The notes below the pieces were generated by a model. The model had not been told where the DNA came from. It did no database searches and worked only from the letters and a program-made list of their open reading frames with translations. From contig NZ_JBHUGH010000006.1 in assembly GCF_042681825.1 (NCBI RefSeq), forward strand, positions 186,001 to 250,000: a DNA stretch of 64,000 nt, written 5' to 3'. Positions 17,804 through 26,312 of this stretch are shown piece after piece; positions within the stretch are counted from its first letter, which is position 1; every line of letters starts with the position of its first letter. Origin of the DNA: Halodurantibacterium flavum. GTDB taxonomy: Bacteria; Pseudomonadota; Alphaproteobacteria; Rhodobacterales; Rhodobacteraceae. Made by a program: the position numbers and the translations under genes.

Positions 17804-18307
17804 CTAGCCCGGAATGGGCTGGAACGCCCCGTATTGACCGCCCGAAAAGATGAGCGGCGCGCCCTTGCGCAGCGCGACCCGCAGAACCCGGCCAAGTATG
17901 ATCGTGTGGTCGCCGCCGTCGTGGGTTGCGGCGCGCAGACACTCGAACCGGGCCAGACAGCCGGGCAAGAGCGGCGTTCCCTCATCGCTATAGGCGATGC
18001 CGGGCAGGTCAAAGCCGGCATCAGGCGCGACGAAGCTGCGCATCAGCTCGTGCTGGTCGTCGGCAAGGACATGGATCGCGAAATGCTCGGCCCCGACAAA
18101 GGCGTCGTGACGCCGGGATGTCCGGGCCGGGCACCAGAGCACAAGGGGCGGGTCGAGCGAGACGCTGGTAAAGCTGTTCGCCGTCAGCCCGACCGGGCCT
18201 TGCGAAGATTGCGTGGTGACGATGGTGATGCCGGTCGCGAACCGCCCCAGGGCCCGCCGGAAATCGCGGGCGGTCCCGGGGCCGGGCATGAATATGTCTT
18301 CGTTCAA
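17804..18307 (-). CDS. Flavin reductase family protein (FMN-binding, split barrel)
   Basis: Small NAD(P)H:flavin oxidoreductase-like protein, about 167 residues. Motifs: FRRALGRFATGITIVTT, GLTANSFTSVSLDPPLVLWC, FAIHVLADDQ and the final LIFSGGQYGAFQPI. Such proteins feed reduced flavin to a monooxygenase partner; none is adjacent. The start is ambiguous: a TTG at 18307 has GGAGGA 4 bases upstream and fits the usual family N-terminus; an ATG at 18358 with a weaker AGGA site would add 17 residues. It is divergent from phnC. Confidence 0.85.
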   Translation of the reverse strand: MNEDIFMPGPGTARDFRRALGRFATGITIVTTQSSQGPVGLTANSFTSVSLDPPLVLWCPARTSRRHDAFVGAEHFAIHVLADDQHELMRSFVAPDAGFDLPGIAYSDEGTPLLPGCLARFECLRAATHDGGDHTIILGRVLRVALRKGAPLIFSGGQYGAFQPIPG

Positions 18308-18454
18308 CGCGTCCTCCGTCGGCCATCGCAGCCCCGGGCTGGCCCCGGCCGATTGCATCTAATCCTGCCGCCATCTTAGGCAAGCCGCCCGGCAGATGCC
18401 ATCGCGCCCGAACGCGAAGGCCATCAAACGCGGCAATTCCGTTCGGGTTCCCGT

Positions 18455-18483
18455 CCGTTACAGAACTTTCACCGAACCGTAAC
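18455..18483 (+). promoter_or_regulatory. Candidate PhoB box array upstream of phnC
   Basis: Three 7-base half sites, CCGTTAC, CTTTCAC and CCGTAAC, are separated by exactly 4 bases each (AGAA, CGAA). This is the 11-bp periodicity of PhoB boxes (consensus CTGTCAT). The array ends 55 bases before the phnC start, a fitting place for phosphate-starvation activation of the uptake operon. No matrix scoring was done. Confidence 0.55.
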
Positions 18484-18538
18484 CAATGCGTTGTCCAGCA
18501 CCCGTAGGAGGGGCCGCGAACAGCCTTGGGGGTGCCAG

Positions 18539-19354
<816 letters not shown>

Positions 19355-19365
19355 ATCCTTTCCCG

Positions 19366-19391
19366 CCCGCGTCATCCGGCGCGGGTTTTTC
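19366..19391 (+). terminator. Intrinsic terminator or attenuator between phnC and phnD
   Basis: CCCGCG (19366-19371), an 8-base loop and CGCGGG (19380-19385) are followed directly by TTTTTC. It lies 12 bases after the phnC stop inside what is otherwise one operon, so it may partly terminate phnC mRNA or stabilise its 3' end. Confidence 0.6.
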
Positions 19392-19416
19392 TTTGCAACA
19401 CCCGGAGTATACCCAC

Positions 19417-20322
19417 ATGAAAAAGTTCGCTGCCCTTCTGGCGACGACCGCGCTTCTGGCCGGTGCGGCCCAGGCGCAAGAGCAGGAAATCACCGAGTTC
19501 CGTATCGGCCTTCTGGGCGGCGAGAACGCGCAGGACCGGATGAACTCGAACGAGTGTTTCCGCGCCAAGACCGAGGAACTGCTGGGCGTCCCGACCCGTC
19601 TTTTCACGGCCGCGGACTATAACGGCGTGATCCAGGGCCTGCTGGGCGGGACGCTCGACATGGCGTGGCTGGGTGCCTCGGCCTATGCGGCGATCTATCT
19701 CGAAAACCCCGATGCGGTCGAACCGGTGCTGGTCAAGGTGAACCTCGACGGGTCCTACGGCTATCACTCGATCGGCTTTGCCCGCAGCGACAGCGGCATC
19801 GAAAGCCTTGCCGACATGCAGGGCCGCACCTTCGGCTTCGGCGATCCGAACTCCACCTCGGGCTACCTGATCCCGCTGGTCGAGATCCCTGAAGAGGGTT
19901 TTTCGATGACCCCCGGCGAATATTTCAGCGACATCGTGTTCACTGGTGGTCATGAACAGACCATCGTCGCGGTCGCGAACGGCGATATCGACGCGGGCGT
20001 GACCTGGGCCGACGGTCTTGGTGACTGGCTCGACGGCTACAATTCGGGCGCGCTGCGCCGCGCGTCGGATGCCGGCATCGTCGACATGAACGACATCGTC
20101 GAAATCTGGAAATCCAAGCCTATCCCGGAAGGTCCGATCGTCCTGCGCAAGGACCTGCCGTCCTACGTCAAGGCGATGGTGACCGGCCTGACCGCGTCGC
20201 TGCCCTACATGGATCCGGACTGCGCCTATGGCGTTCTGGCCGGCGAGGCCCTGGGCGTGATGCCGATCCAGCACGACGCCTACATCTCCATCGTCGAGGC
20301 GCGTCGCGCCGCAAGCGAGTGA
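19417..20322 (+). CDS. phnD: Phosphonate ABC transporter periplasmic binding protein PhnD
   Basis: Captures phosphonates in the periplasm for PhnCE. The 301-residue precursor has signal peptide MKKFAALLATTALLAGAAQA. The mature part shows EFRIGLLGGENAQDRM, a LGGTLDMAWLGASAYA ligand-site stretch, FGDPNSTSGYLIP with the conserved STSG anion-binding residues, and TGGHEQTIVAVANGDIDAG. GGAG lies about 11 bases before the ATG. Hairpins flank the gene on both sides, which would fit separate control of this abundant component. Confidence 0.96.
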   Translation: MKKFAALLATTALLAGAAQAQEQEITEFRIGLLGGENAQDRMNSNECFRAKTEELLGVPTRLFTAADYNGVIQGLLGGTLDMAWLGASAYAAIYLENPDAVEPVLVKVNLDGSYGYHSIGFARSDSGIESLADMQGRTFGFGDPNSTSGYLIPLVEIPEEGFSMTPGEYFSDIVFTGGHEQTIVAVANGDIDAGVTWADGLGDWLDGYNSGALRRASDAGIVDMNDIVEIWKSKPIPEGPIVLRKDLPSYVKAMVTGLTASLPYMDPDCAYGVLAGEALGVMPIQHDAYISIVEARRAASE

Positions 20323-20338
20323 CCCGGTAACGAGTAGC

Positions 20339-20364
20339 GGGCCGTGGGGGAAACCCTGCGGCCC
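20339..20364 (+). terminator. Hairpin between phnD and phnE
   Basis: GGGCCG and CGGCCC enclose an inner GGG-GAAA-CCC stem, followed by TGTTTCGTTG. It starts 17 bases after the phnD stop and 58 bases before phnE. It probably protects phnD mRNA or limits read-through into the permease genes. Confidence 0.5.
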
Positions 20365-20421
20365 TGTTTCGTTGCCACCTGACCTTCCGGCATCTGACGG
20401 GCGAAACACGGGGAACTGTGC

Positions 20422-21279
20422 ATGGCCGAACTGGCGATGAACGGGCGCGACATCCGCGCCGACTACATGGCGCTGACGCAGCGGCGACGGATCTACAGCG
20501 GGCTATTGCTGCTGGTCTTCGTGCTGATGATGATCACCGCCTTCGACACGCTGGAGGCGCGCAACGCGGGCGGGTTCCTGAACGGGCTCAGCCGCGTCTT
20601 CGAGTTTCCCGCCGGCCTGATCGCCGAGGCCTGGGCCAAGGCCGACCGCCTGCCTGCGCATTTCGTCACCTATTTCCCCTCGCTGATCGAGACGATCAAC
20701 ATCGCCGCGGCCTCGACCATTTTCGGCGCGTTGCTTGGCACGCTTTTCGCGCTGCTGGCGACGCGGGGTCTTGCGCTCTGGCCGCGGGCGACGCCGGTCT
20801 TCCGTCGGCTGATGGACATCCTGCGCGCCATCCCCGAAATCGTGATCGCGCTGGTCCTGATCTTCATTCTGGGCGGCGGGCCGGTTCCCGCGATGGTCGC
20901 CATCGCGCTGCATACGGCCGGCGCCCTGGGCAAGCTTTTCTCCGAGGTGGCGGAAAACGCCGACCTCAAGCCGGTCGAGGGGCTCGCCTCGGTCGGGGCG
21001 AACTGGGCGCAGCGGATGTGGTTCGGGGTGATGCCGCAGGTCGCGCCCAACTTCCTGAGCTATGCGATGATGCGGTTCGAGATCAACATCCGCGCCTCGG
21101 CGATCCTCGGTTTCGTGGGCGCGGGCGGGATCGGCTATGACCTGCGCAACGCGATGACCTGGGGGCCGGGACGGTTCGACCAGGCGGCGGCGATCTTCCT
21201 GCTGTTGTTCGTCACCATCGTCGTGGTCGACCAGATCTCCAGCCACTACCGCAACAAACTCGCCAGCGCGGAGCACTGA
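20422..21279 (+). CDS. phnE: Phosphonate ABC transporter permease PhnE (first copy)
   Basis: Inner-membrane channel subunit, 285 residues, with about six membrane segments. The cytoplasmic EAA coupling loop that contacts PhnC is present (FSEVAENADLKPVEGLASVG), followed by the PhnE-type tail RASAILGFVGAGGIGYDL. The ATG has a GGGGAA site. One base separates its stop from the second phnE gene, so the two subunits are made together and probably form a heterodimer. Confidence 0.95.
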   Translation: MAELAMNGRDIRADYMALTQRRRIYSGLLLLVFVLMMITAFDTLEARNAGGFLNGLSRVFEFPAGLIAEAWAKADRLPAHFVTYFPSLIETINIAAASTIFGALLGTLFALLATRGLALWPRATPVFRRLMDILRAIPEIVIALVLIFILGGGPVPAMVAIALHTAGALGKLFSEVAENADLKPVEGLASVGANWAQRMWFGVMPQVAPNFLSYAMMRFEINIRASAILGFVGAGGIGYDLRNAMTWGPGRFDQAAAIFLLLFVTIVVVDQISSHYRNKLASAEH

Positions 21280-21280
21280 C

Positions 21281-22627
21281 ATGGCCCTGACCGAGACCGC
21301 CATCGCCGCCCCGGACCTGCGCCAGTCGGCAGACCGCCTGTTCCGGCGCAAGCGGTTCTTCAGCTTCGGCCTGCCGGCGCTGGTGCTGCTTTACCTGACC
21401 TATATCTTCTTTGCCTTCGACGTCGCCGGGCTGGCGCAGCGGGCGCGGCTCGACAATGCGCGTATCCTTGTGGCCGACAGCTATTCGCACAAGGTTCATG
21501 TGGTGCAGGACGCCCGCAGCGGCAATATCAGCGTCGCCATCGAGGGTGAGGTCAAGGGCGCCTATCCCGCCGGCACCGCCCCCGACTGGGTGGAACTGCA
21601 AGGGCAGGGCGCCGGAATAGACCTTGGCCGGGGCCAGAGCGCCATCATCGCCGACGGGATCGTGCGCATCACCCTGCCGGATGGCGGCGTGATCGAGGCC
21701 GAGCCCACGCGCGAGGGCGTCCGCGCCATCCTGCCCGACCTCAATCCCGCGCAGGTGAACCAGTCGGACCAGCGGCTTGTCGTCTTCCTCGACGGCGCGC
21801 GGCTGATCGTGACGCGCACCAAGATCGAGCTCTTCCGCTATTTCTTCGGGTGGGAGATGTTCTGGTTCAGCATCGACAGCCCCTTCTATGGCCGCAGCCT
21901 GTCCGAGATCGCCTCGCTTGCCGTTTCCGACGAGCGTGTGGTGCCGCAGCGGTCGAACATCGCCGCGATGGCGCATGATTTCTGGTATAACCGCGTCTGG
22001 CGGCATGGCGATGTCTATTGGGCGCTCGGCGAAACGGTGCTGATGGCCTTTTTCGGGACGTTCGGCGCGGCCCTTGTGGCGCTGCCACTGGCCTTCCTTG
22101 CGGCGCGGAACTTTTCGCCGTCGGCCCCGGCGCGGTTCGGCATCCGTCGGCTCTTTGACTTCGTGCGGGGGGTGGACGGGCTGATCTGGACCATCATCCT
22201 TGCGCGCGCCTTTGGCCCGGGGCCGATGACCGGGGCGCTCGCCATGCTCGTCACCGATACCGGGTCCTTCGGCAAGATGTTCTCGGAGGCGCTGGAAAAC
22301 ACCGACAAGAAGCAGGTCGAGGGCATCCGGTCCACCGGGGCCAATGCGATGCAACGCTACCGCTTCGGGGTGATCCCGCAGGTGATGCCCGTGCTGCTGA
22401 GCCAGATGCTCTATTTCTTCGAGTCGAACACCCGCAGCGCGACCATCATCGGCGCCATCGTGGGCGGGGGCATCGGGCTTTTCATCACGCAGGCGATCAA
22501 CACGCAGAAAGACTGGGAACAGGTCAGCTATTACATCGTGCTCATCATCCTGATGGTCATGGTGATGGACACCGTCTCCGGCTGGCTGCGCCGCAGGCTC
22601 ATCACGGGGGACGGCAGCGGGCACTGA
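21281..22627 (+). CDS. phnE: Phosphonate ABC transporter permease PhnE (second copy, with an extra extracytoplasmic domain)
   Basis: A 448-residue permease, far longer than the usual 260-290. The first membrane segment (about residues 27-45) is followed by a roughly 190-residue polar region (about 50-240) containing beta-rich stretches such as GEVKGAYPAG, GVIEAEPTREGV and RTKIELFRYFF. The standard permease core then starts at about 245, with the EAA loop FSEALENTDKKQVEGIRSTG and tail RSATIIGAIVGGGIGLFI. Topology places the insert outside the membrane. It may contact PhnD or substrate; this is inference. Confidence 0.93.
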   Translation: MALTETAIAAPDLRQSADRLFRRKRFFSFGLPALVLLYLTYIFFAFDVAGLAQRARLDNARILVADSYSHKVHVVQDARSGNISVAIEGEVKGAYPAGTAPDWVELQGQGAGIDLGRGQSAIIADGIVRITLPDGGVIEAEPTREGVRAILPDLNPAQVNQSDQRLVVFLDGARLIVTRTKIELFRYFFGWEMFWFSIDSPFYGRSLSEIASLAVSDERVVPQRSNIAAMAHDFWYNRVWRHGDVYWALGETVLMAFFGTFGAALVALPLAFLAARNFSPSAPARFGIRRLFDFVRGVDGLIWTIILARAFGPGPMTGALAMLVTDTGSFGKMFSEALENTDKKQVEGIRSTGANAMQRYRFGVIPQVMPVLLSQMLYFFESNTRSATIIGAIVGGGIGLFITQAINTQKDWEQVSYYIVLIILMVMVMDTVSGWLRRRLITGDGSGH

Positions 22628-22647
22628 CCCGGCCAGCGACCATCATC

Positions 22648-23295
22648 ATGCCTAAACTTTCCGAAGACACGCCGCTGATCCATCCGGATTGCGAGATCAC
22701 CAATGCCCGCCTTGGCCGCTATGTCGAAATCGGCCGGGGCAGCCGCATCGCCAATTCCCGGCTGGACGATTACAGCTATTGCGACCGCTATGCCGATATC
22801 GCCAATGCCTCGATCGGCAAGTTCGCGAATATCGCAAGCTTTGCCCGCATCGGCCCGACCGACCATCCGATGCAACGCGCCAGCCTGCATCACTTTCTCT
22901 ATCGCTCGGACGATTACTGGGACGACGGGACGCGGGACGAGGCGTTCTTTGAACATCGCCGCAGCCGCCGGGCGCGGGTCGGGCATGACACCTGGATCGG
23001 CCATGGCGCGATCATCCGCCCCGAGGTGACGGTGGGTCATGGTGCGATCGTGGCCGCCGGCGCGGTCGTGACCAGGGATGTCGCGCCCTATCTGATCGTG
23101 GCGGGGGTGCCGGCACAGCCGCTGCGCGACCGGTTTCCGGAACGGATCGCGGCGCGGCTTCTGGCGCTCGCCTGGTGGGACTGGGACCATGCCCGCCTGC
23201 GCGCCGCGCTGGAGGATTTCCGCGGCCTCTCGGTCGAGACGTTCCTGTCGAAATACGAGGGGCAGGCGGGGCAGGGGGTCAGCCGTCGGGCGTGA
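22648..23295 (+). CDS. Phosphonate-locus hexapeptide-repeat acetyltransferase
   Basis: A 215-residue left-handed beta-helix acetyltransferase of the chloramphenicol/streptogramin type found beside phn genes. Repeats with I/L/V every six residues run from about residue 8 to 65 (ITNARLGRYVEIG, IANASIGKFANIA) and again at about 112-150 (HDTWIGHGAIIRPEVTVGHGAIVAAGAVV); the histidine in RIGPTDHPMQR matches the family's acetyl-transfer site. It may acetylate aminophosphonates or protect the cell from toxic ones. It is the last gene of the uptake operon, and its last 17 bases overlap the end of phnF on the other strand. Confidence 0.85.
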   Translation: MPKLSEDTPLIHPDCEITNARLGRYVEIGRGSRIANSRLDDYSYCDRYADIANASIGKFANIASFARIGPTDHPMQRASLHHFLYRSDDYWDDGTRDEAFFEHRRSRRARVGHDTWIGHGAIIRPEVTVGHGAIVAAGAVVTRDVAPYLIVAGVPAQPLRDRFPERIAARLLALAWWDWDHARLRAALEDFRGLSVETFLSKYEGQAGQGVSRRA

Positions 23296-23992
23296 CGACC
23301 AGCGTGATCCGGTCGCCGGCAAAGAAGGTCTGGCCGAATTCCACCGGCCGACCTGTGGCATCCACGTTCACCGCGCGGCTGCGCAGCAAGGGCGCCCCTT
23401 CGCGCAGGCGTAGATGCAGGGCCTGCACCGGGTCGGCCGCGATGGCGGTCAGGCGGGTTTCGGCGCGGGTATAGTCGGACACGCCAGCGGCCCGCAGCGC
23501 CTCGGTCACCGAGCCCGTGTCGCGCAGCAACCCGGGCAGGCCGGGCAGCAGATCCGCGGGAAAGACGCTGACGAAATGCGCCATCGGCTGTCCATCGGCG
23601 AGCGAGACGCCCTCATACACATGGACCGAGGCGCCCGGCGCAAGTTGCAGGGCCTGCCGTTCGGCATCGTCGGCGGGCCGGGTTTCAAGCCGGAGCAGTT
23701 CGCGTTGCGGTGTCTGACCGGCGGCACGCAGGCTTTGATGAAACCGGACGCGGCGCCCCAGCGGGTAATCGAGCGGCCGGGTCGCGACAAAGACCCCCGC
23801 GCCGCGCCGCGAATGGACCAGCCCGTCCTCGGCAAGGGCAGCAAGGGCATGACGCACCGTGTGGCGGTTGACCCCGAACCGGGCCGCAAGCGCGCCCTCG
23901 GTCGGCAGGCGCGCGCCGGGGGGATAGAGCCCGCCCGAAATCTCGGACCGCAGTGTTGCGGCGATAGCGGACCAGAGCGGCGTGCGCGTCAT
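23279..23992 (-). CDS. phnF: GntR/HutC family transcriptional regulator PhnF
   Basis: Repressor of phosphonate genes, 237 residues. The N-terminal GntR winged helix (LWSAIAATLRSEISGGLYPPGARLP; recognition region ARFGVNRHTVRHALAALAE) is followed by a UTRA effector-binding domain (about residues 85-237, with VHVYEGVSLADGQPMAHF and PVEFGQTFFAGDRITLVV). MTRTPLW is taken as the start; an ATG 3 codons earlier also exists. It is divergent from phnG across a 144-base gap with a clear inverted repeat, and its end overlaps the acetyltransferase gene tail-to-tail. Confidence 0.93.
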   Translation of the reverse strand: MTRTPLWSAIAATLRSEISGGLYPPGARLPTEGALAARFGVNRHTVRHALAALAEDGLVHSRRGAGVFVATRPLDYPLGRRVRFHQSLRAAGQTPQRELLRLETRPADDAERQALQLAPGASVHVYEGVSLADGQPMAHFVSVFPADLLPGLPGLLRDTGSVTEALRAAGVSDYTRAETRLTAIAADPVQALHLRLREGAPLLRSRAVNVDATGRPVEFGQTFFAGDRITLVVTPDG

Positions 23993-24020
23993 CTGCCACA
24001 CCTGCGCCGGTCAACTGTCC

Positions 24021-24049
24021 GCGTCATCGAAAATTCACGTTCCGGCATC
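24021..24049 (+). promoter_or_regulatory. Weak PhoB-box-like direct repeat between phnF and phnG
   Basis: GCGTCAT, AATTCAC and CGGCATC are spaced by 4 bases (CGAA, GTTC), giving the 11-bp periodicity seen upstream of phnC. Each half site matches CTGTCAT only partly, so this is a weak candidate. Confidence 0.3.
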
Positions 24050-24073
24050 TTGCCCGACTCGCATCCGACCTGT

Positions 24074-24105
24074 AGTTGTCTAGTTGTATAGAGACTTAGA
24101 CAACT
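24074..24105. promoter_or_regulatory. Inverted repeat between phnF and phnG, likely PhnF operator
   Basis: A perfect 9-bp dyad, AGTTGTCTA (24074-24082) and TAGACAACT (24097-24105), encloses a 14-base centre that contains GTTGTATAGAGAC, close to the GT-N-TA-N-AC style of HutC-type operators. It lies in the divergent gap, 32 bases before the phnG start, where a bound repressor would block both genes. Confidence 0.65.
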
Positions 24106-24136
24106 TCGCAAGATGTCTGTTTCCACGGAGTGCCCG

Positions 24137-24598
24137 ATGACTGCCCGCACCAGCCAACCGCCAGAGTCCCCGCCCGATGACCGACGCAACTGGATGAGCG
24201 TCCTGTCCAAGGCCGATCCCGCACGGCTGGCCGAACTGCTGCCCGATCTTCCGCCTCATGACCTGCTGCGCGCCCCGGAAATCGGCGCGGTGATGGTGCG
24301 TGGCCGTCAGGGTGGAACCGGCGCGCCGTTCAATCTGGGTGAGATGACGGTCACGCGCTGTTCGGTGCGACTGCCGGGCGGGACGGTCGGTCATGCGATG
24401 GTACAGGGGCGCGACAAGGATCACGCCCGCCGCGCGGCGCTGGTCGATGCGTTGATGCAGGGGCCTGATGCCGCAGGCGTTCGCGCCCGGATCATCGCCC
24501 CGCTGGCCGAAGGGGCCGCCGCCCGCGCCCATGCCCGGGCCGCGCGCGCCGCGGCGACGAAGGTCGAATTCTTTACCATGGTAAGGGGAGAGGACTGA
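24137..24598 (+). CDS. phnG: C-P lyase core complex subunit PhnG
   Basis: PhnG, with PhnH, PhnI and PhnJ, forms the C-P lyase core that makes ribose 1-phosphonate triphosphate and cleaves the C-P bond. The 153-residue protein contains the family stretches RNWMSVLSKADPARL, VMVRGRQGGTGAPFNLGEMT and VGHAMVQGRDKDHARRAALVDA. The ATG at 24137 (GGAG 7 bases upstream) is preferred to one 8 codons earlier. First gene of the catalytic operon; its stop overlaps the phnH start by one base. Confidence 0.95.
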   Translation: MTARTSQPPESPPDDRRNWMSVLSKADPARLAELLPDLPPHDLLRAPEIGAVMVRGRQGGTGAPFNLGEMTVTRCSVRLPGGTVGHAMVQGRDKDHARRAALVDALMQGPDAAGVRARIIAPLAEGAAARAHARAARAAATKVEFFTMVRGED

Positions 24599-25182
24599 TG
24601 CAGACCCAACCGGAGACCGCAATGCAGACGGCAGCCCTCGAAGGTGGCTTTGCCGATCTCGCGCGCCAGTCGGCCAAAGGGTTCCGCGCCTGTCTCGATG
24701 CCATGGCGCGCCCCGGCACGATCCATGCGGTGGGTGGCGCGCTGCCTCCCGCGCCGATGTCCGTCGCTGCGGGCGTGGCCGTTCTGGTGCTGGCCGACGC
24801 CACCACGCCGCTGCATCTTGCCGGCCGGCATGACTGCGGGGCGGTGCGCGACTGGATCACCTTTCACACCGGGGCGCCGCTGGTCAGGCCCGGCGAGGCG
24901 GTCTTTGCGCTGGGGGACTGGGCGGCGCTTGACCTTGCGGCATTCGCCCTCGGCACGCCGGAATATCCCGACCGTTCCGCCACGCTGATTGTCGAGATGC
25001 CGGACCTGCTGGATCGGGGCGCGCGCCTGACCGGGCCCGGCATCCGCGACACGGCCGCGCTGAACCTGCCCGAGGTCGCCTTCTTTCAGCGCAACGCGGC
25101 GCTGTTCCCGCTGGGCCTCGACTTTCTGTTTACCTGCGGCGACCGGCTGGCGGCGCTGCCCCGCACGACAAGGGTGTCCTGA
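24598..25182 (+). CDS. phnH: C-P lyase core complex subunit PhnH
   Basis: A structural subunit of the PhnGHIJ core, 194 residues. Typical segments are FADLARQSAKGFRACLDAMARPG at the start (broken here only for description), ALPPAPMSVAAGVAVLVLAD, and the C-terminal ALFPLGLDFLFTCGDRLAALPRT. The ATG overlaps the phnG stop (TGATG) with GGGGAGAG upstream; an in-frame ATG 8 codons later also has a GGAG site. Its own stop overlaps the phnI start by one base. Confidence 0.95.
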   Translation: MQTQPETAMQTAALEGGFADLARQSAKGFRACLDAMARPGTIHAVGGALPPAPMSVAAGVAVLVLADATTPLHLAGRHDCGAVRDWITFHTGAPLVRPGEAVFALGDWAALDLAAFALGTPEYPDRSATLIVEMPDLLDRGARLTGPGIRDTAALNLPEVAFFQRNAALFPLGLDFLFTCGDRLAALPRTTRVS

Positions 25183-26312
25183 TGTATGTCGCGGTAAAGG
25201 GTGGCGAACGCGCCATCGACAATGCCCATGCCTTTCTGGCCGAGGAGCGGCGCGGCGACCCTTCGGTTTCCGAACTCGGCGTGCCGCAGATCCGCGAACA
25301 GCTGGCGCTGGCGGTGAACCGGGTGATGGCCGAGGGCTCGCTTTACGATCCCGACCTTGCGGCGCTGGCGATCAAGCAGGCGCGGGGCGATCTGATCGAG
25401 GCGGTGTTCCTGATCCGCGCCTATCGCACGACGCTGCCTCGGCTGGGTGCCTCGCGGCCCATCGACACGGGCGCGATGGCTTGCCTGCGCCGCATCTCGG
25501 CCACGTTCAAGGATGCGCCGGGCGGGCAGGTTCTGGGGCCGACCTTTGACTACACCCACCGTCTGCTCGATTTCAGACTGATGGCGGACGGAGAGGTGCC
25601 GGAGGCACCGCAGGCCGCGCCCTCGGCGGGGCCGGTGCCGCATATCACCAGCTTCCTCAACCGCGACGGGCTGATCGAGCGAGAGGAGCCTTCGGACGAG
25701 ACGCCCCCGGACCTGACGCGCGAGCCGCTGGAATTGCCCGCGGCCCGGGCGCTGCGCCTGCAGGCCCTGACGCGGGGGGATGAGGGCTTTGTGCTCGGCC
25801 TCGCCTATTCCACGCAGCGGGGATACGGGCGCACCCATGCCTTTGTGGGGGAACTGCGGATCGGCACGGTGGCGGTCGAGGTCGAGATCCCGGAACTTGG
25901 GTTTTCCATCGAGGTGGGCGAGATCGAGGTCACGGAATGCGAGACCGTCAACCAGTTCAAGGGCTCGAAGACCGAGCCGCCGCAGTTCACGCGGGGCTAT
26001 GGGCTGGTCTTTGGCCAGTCGGAACGCAAGGCGATTTCCATGTCGCTGGTCGACCGGGCGCTGCGCTGGAAGGAACTGGGCGAGGATTACATCGGTGCCC
26101 CCGCGCAGGATGAGGAATTCGTGCTGAGCCATGCCGACAACGTGCAGGCGACCGGGTTTCTCGAACATATCAAGCTGCCGCATTACGTCGATTTCCAGTC
26201 CGAACTGGAACTGATCCGCAGGCTGCGGGCGGATGCGGCACAAGCTGCCGCGCAAATGGCCACGGCACAGGCAGTGGCGGATCAGGGTGCGGCAAAGGAG
26301 GCTGCGGAATGA
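25182..26312 (+). CDS. phnI: C-P lyase core complex subunit PhnI
   Basis: Displaces the adenine of ATP with phosphonate to give alpha-D-ribose 1-phosphonate 5-triphosphate; acts with PhnG, PhnH and PhnL. The 376 residues begin MYVAVKGGERAIDNAH and include IKQARGDLIEAVFLIRAYR, ITSFLNRDGLIE, LGLAYSTQRGYGRTHAFV with the histidine-rich site region, and VLSHADNVQATGFLEHIKLP. Overlaps of 1 base with phnH and 4 bases with the HAD gene indicate coupled translation. The last 30 residues are an Ala/Gln-rich tail. Confidence 0.96.
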   Translation: MYVAVKGGERAIDNAHAFLAEERRGDPSVSELGVPQIREQLALAVNRVMAEGSLYDPDLAALAIKQARGDLIEAVFLIRAYRTTLPRLGASRPIDTGAMACLRRISATFKDAPGGQVLGPTFDYTHRLLDFRLMADGEVPEAPQAAPSAGPVPHITSFLNRDGLIEREEPSDETPPDLTREPLELPAARALRLQALTRGDEGFVLGLAYSTQRGYGRTHAFVGELRIGTVAVEVEIPELGFSIEVGEIEVTECETVNQFKGSKTEPPQFTRGYGLVFGQSERKAISMSLVDRALRWKELGEDYIGAPAQDEEFVLSHADNVQATGFLEHIKLPHYVDFQSELELIRRLRADAAQAAAQMATAQAVADQGAAKEAAE

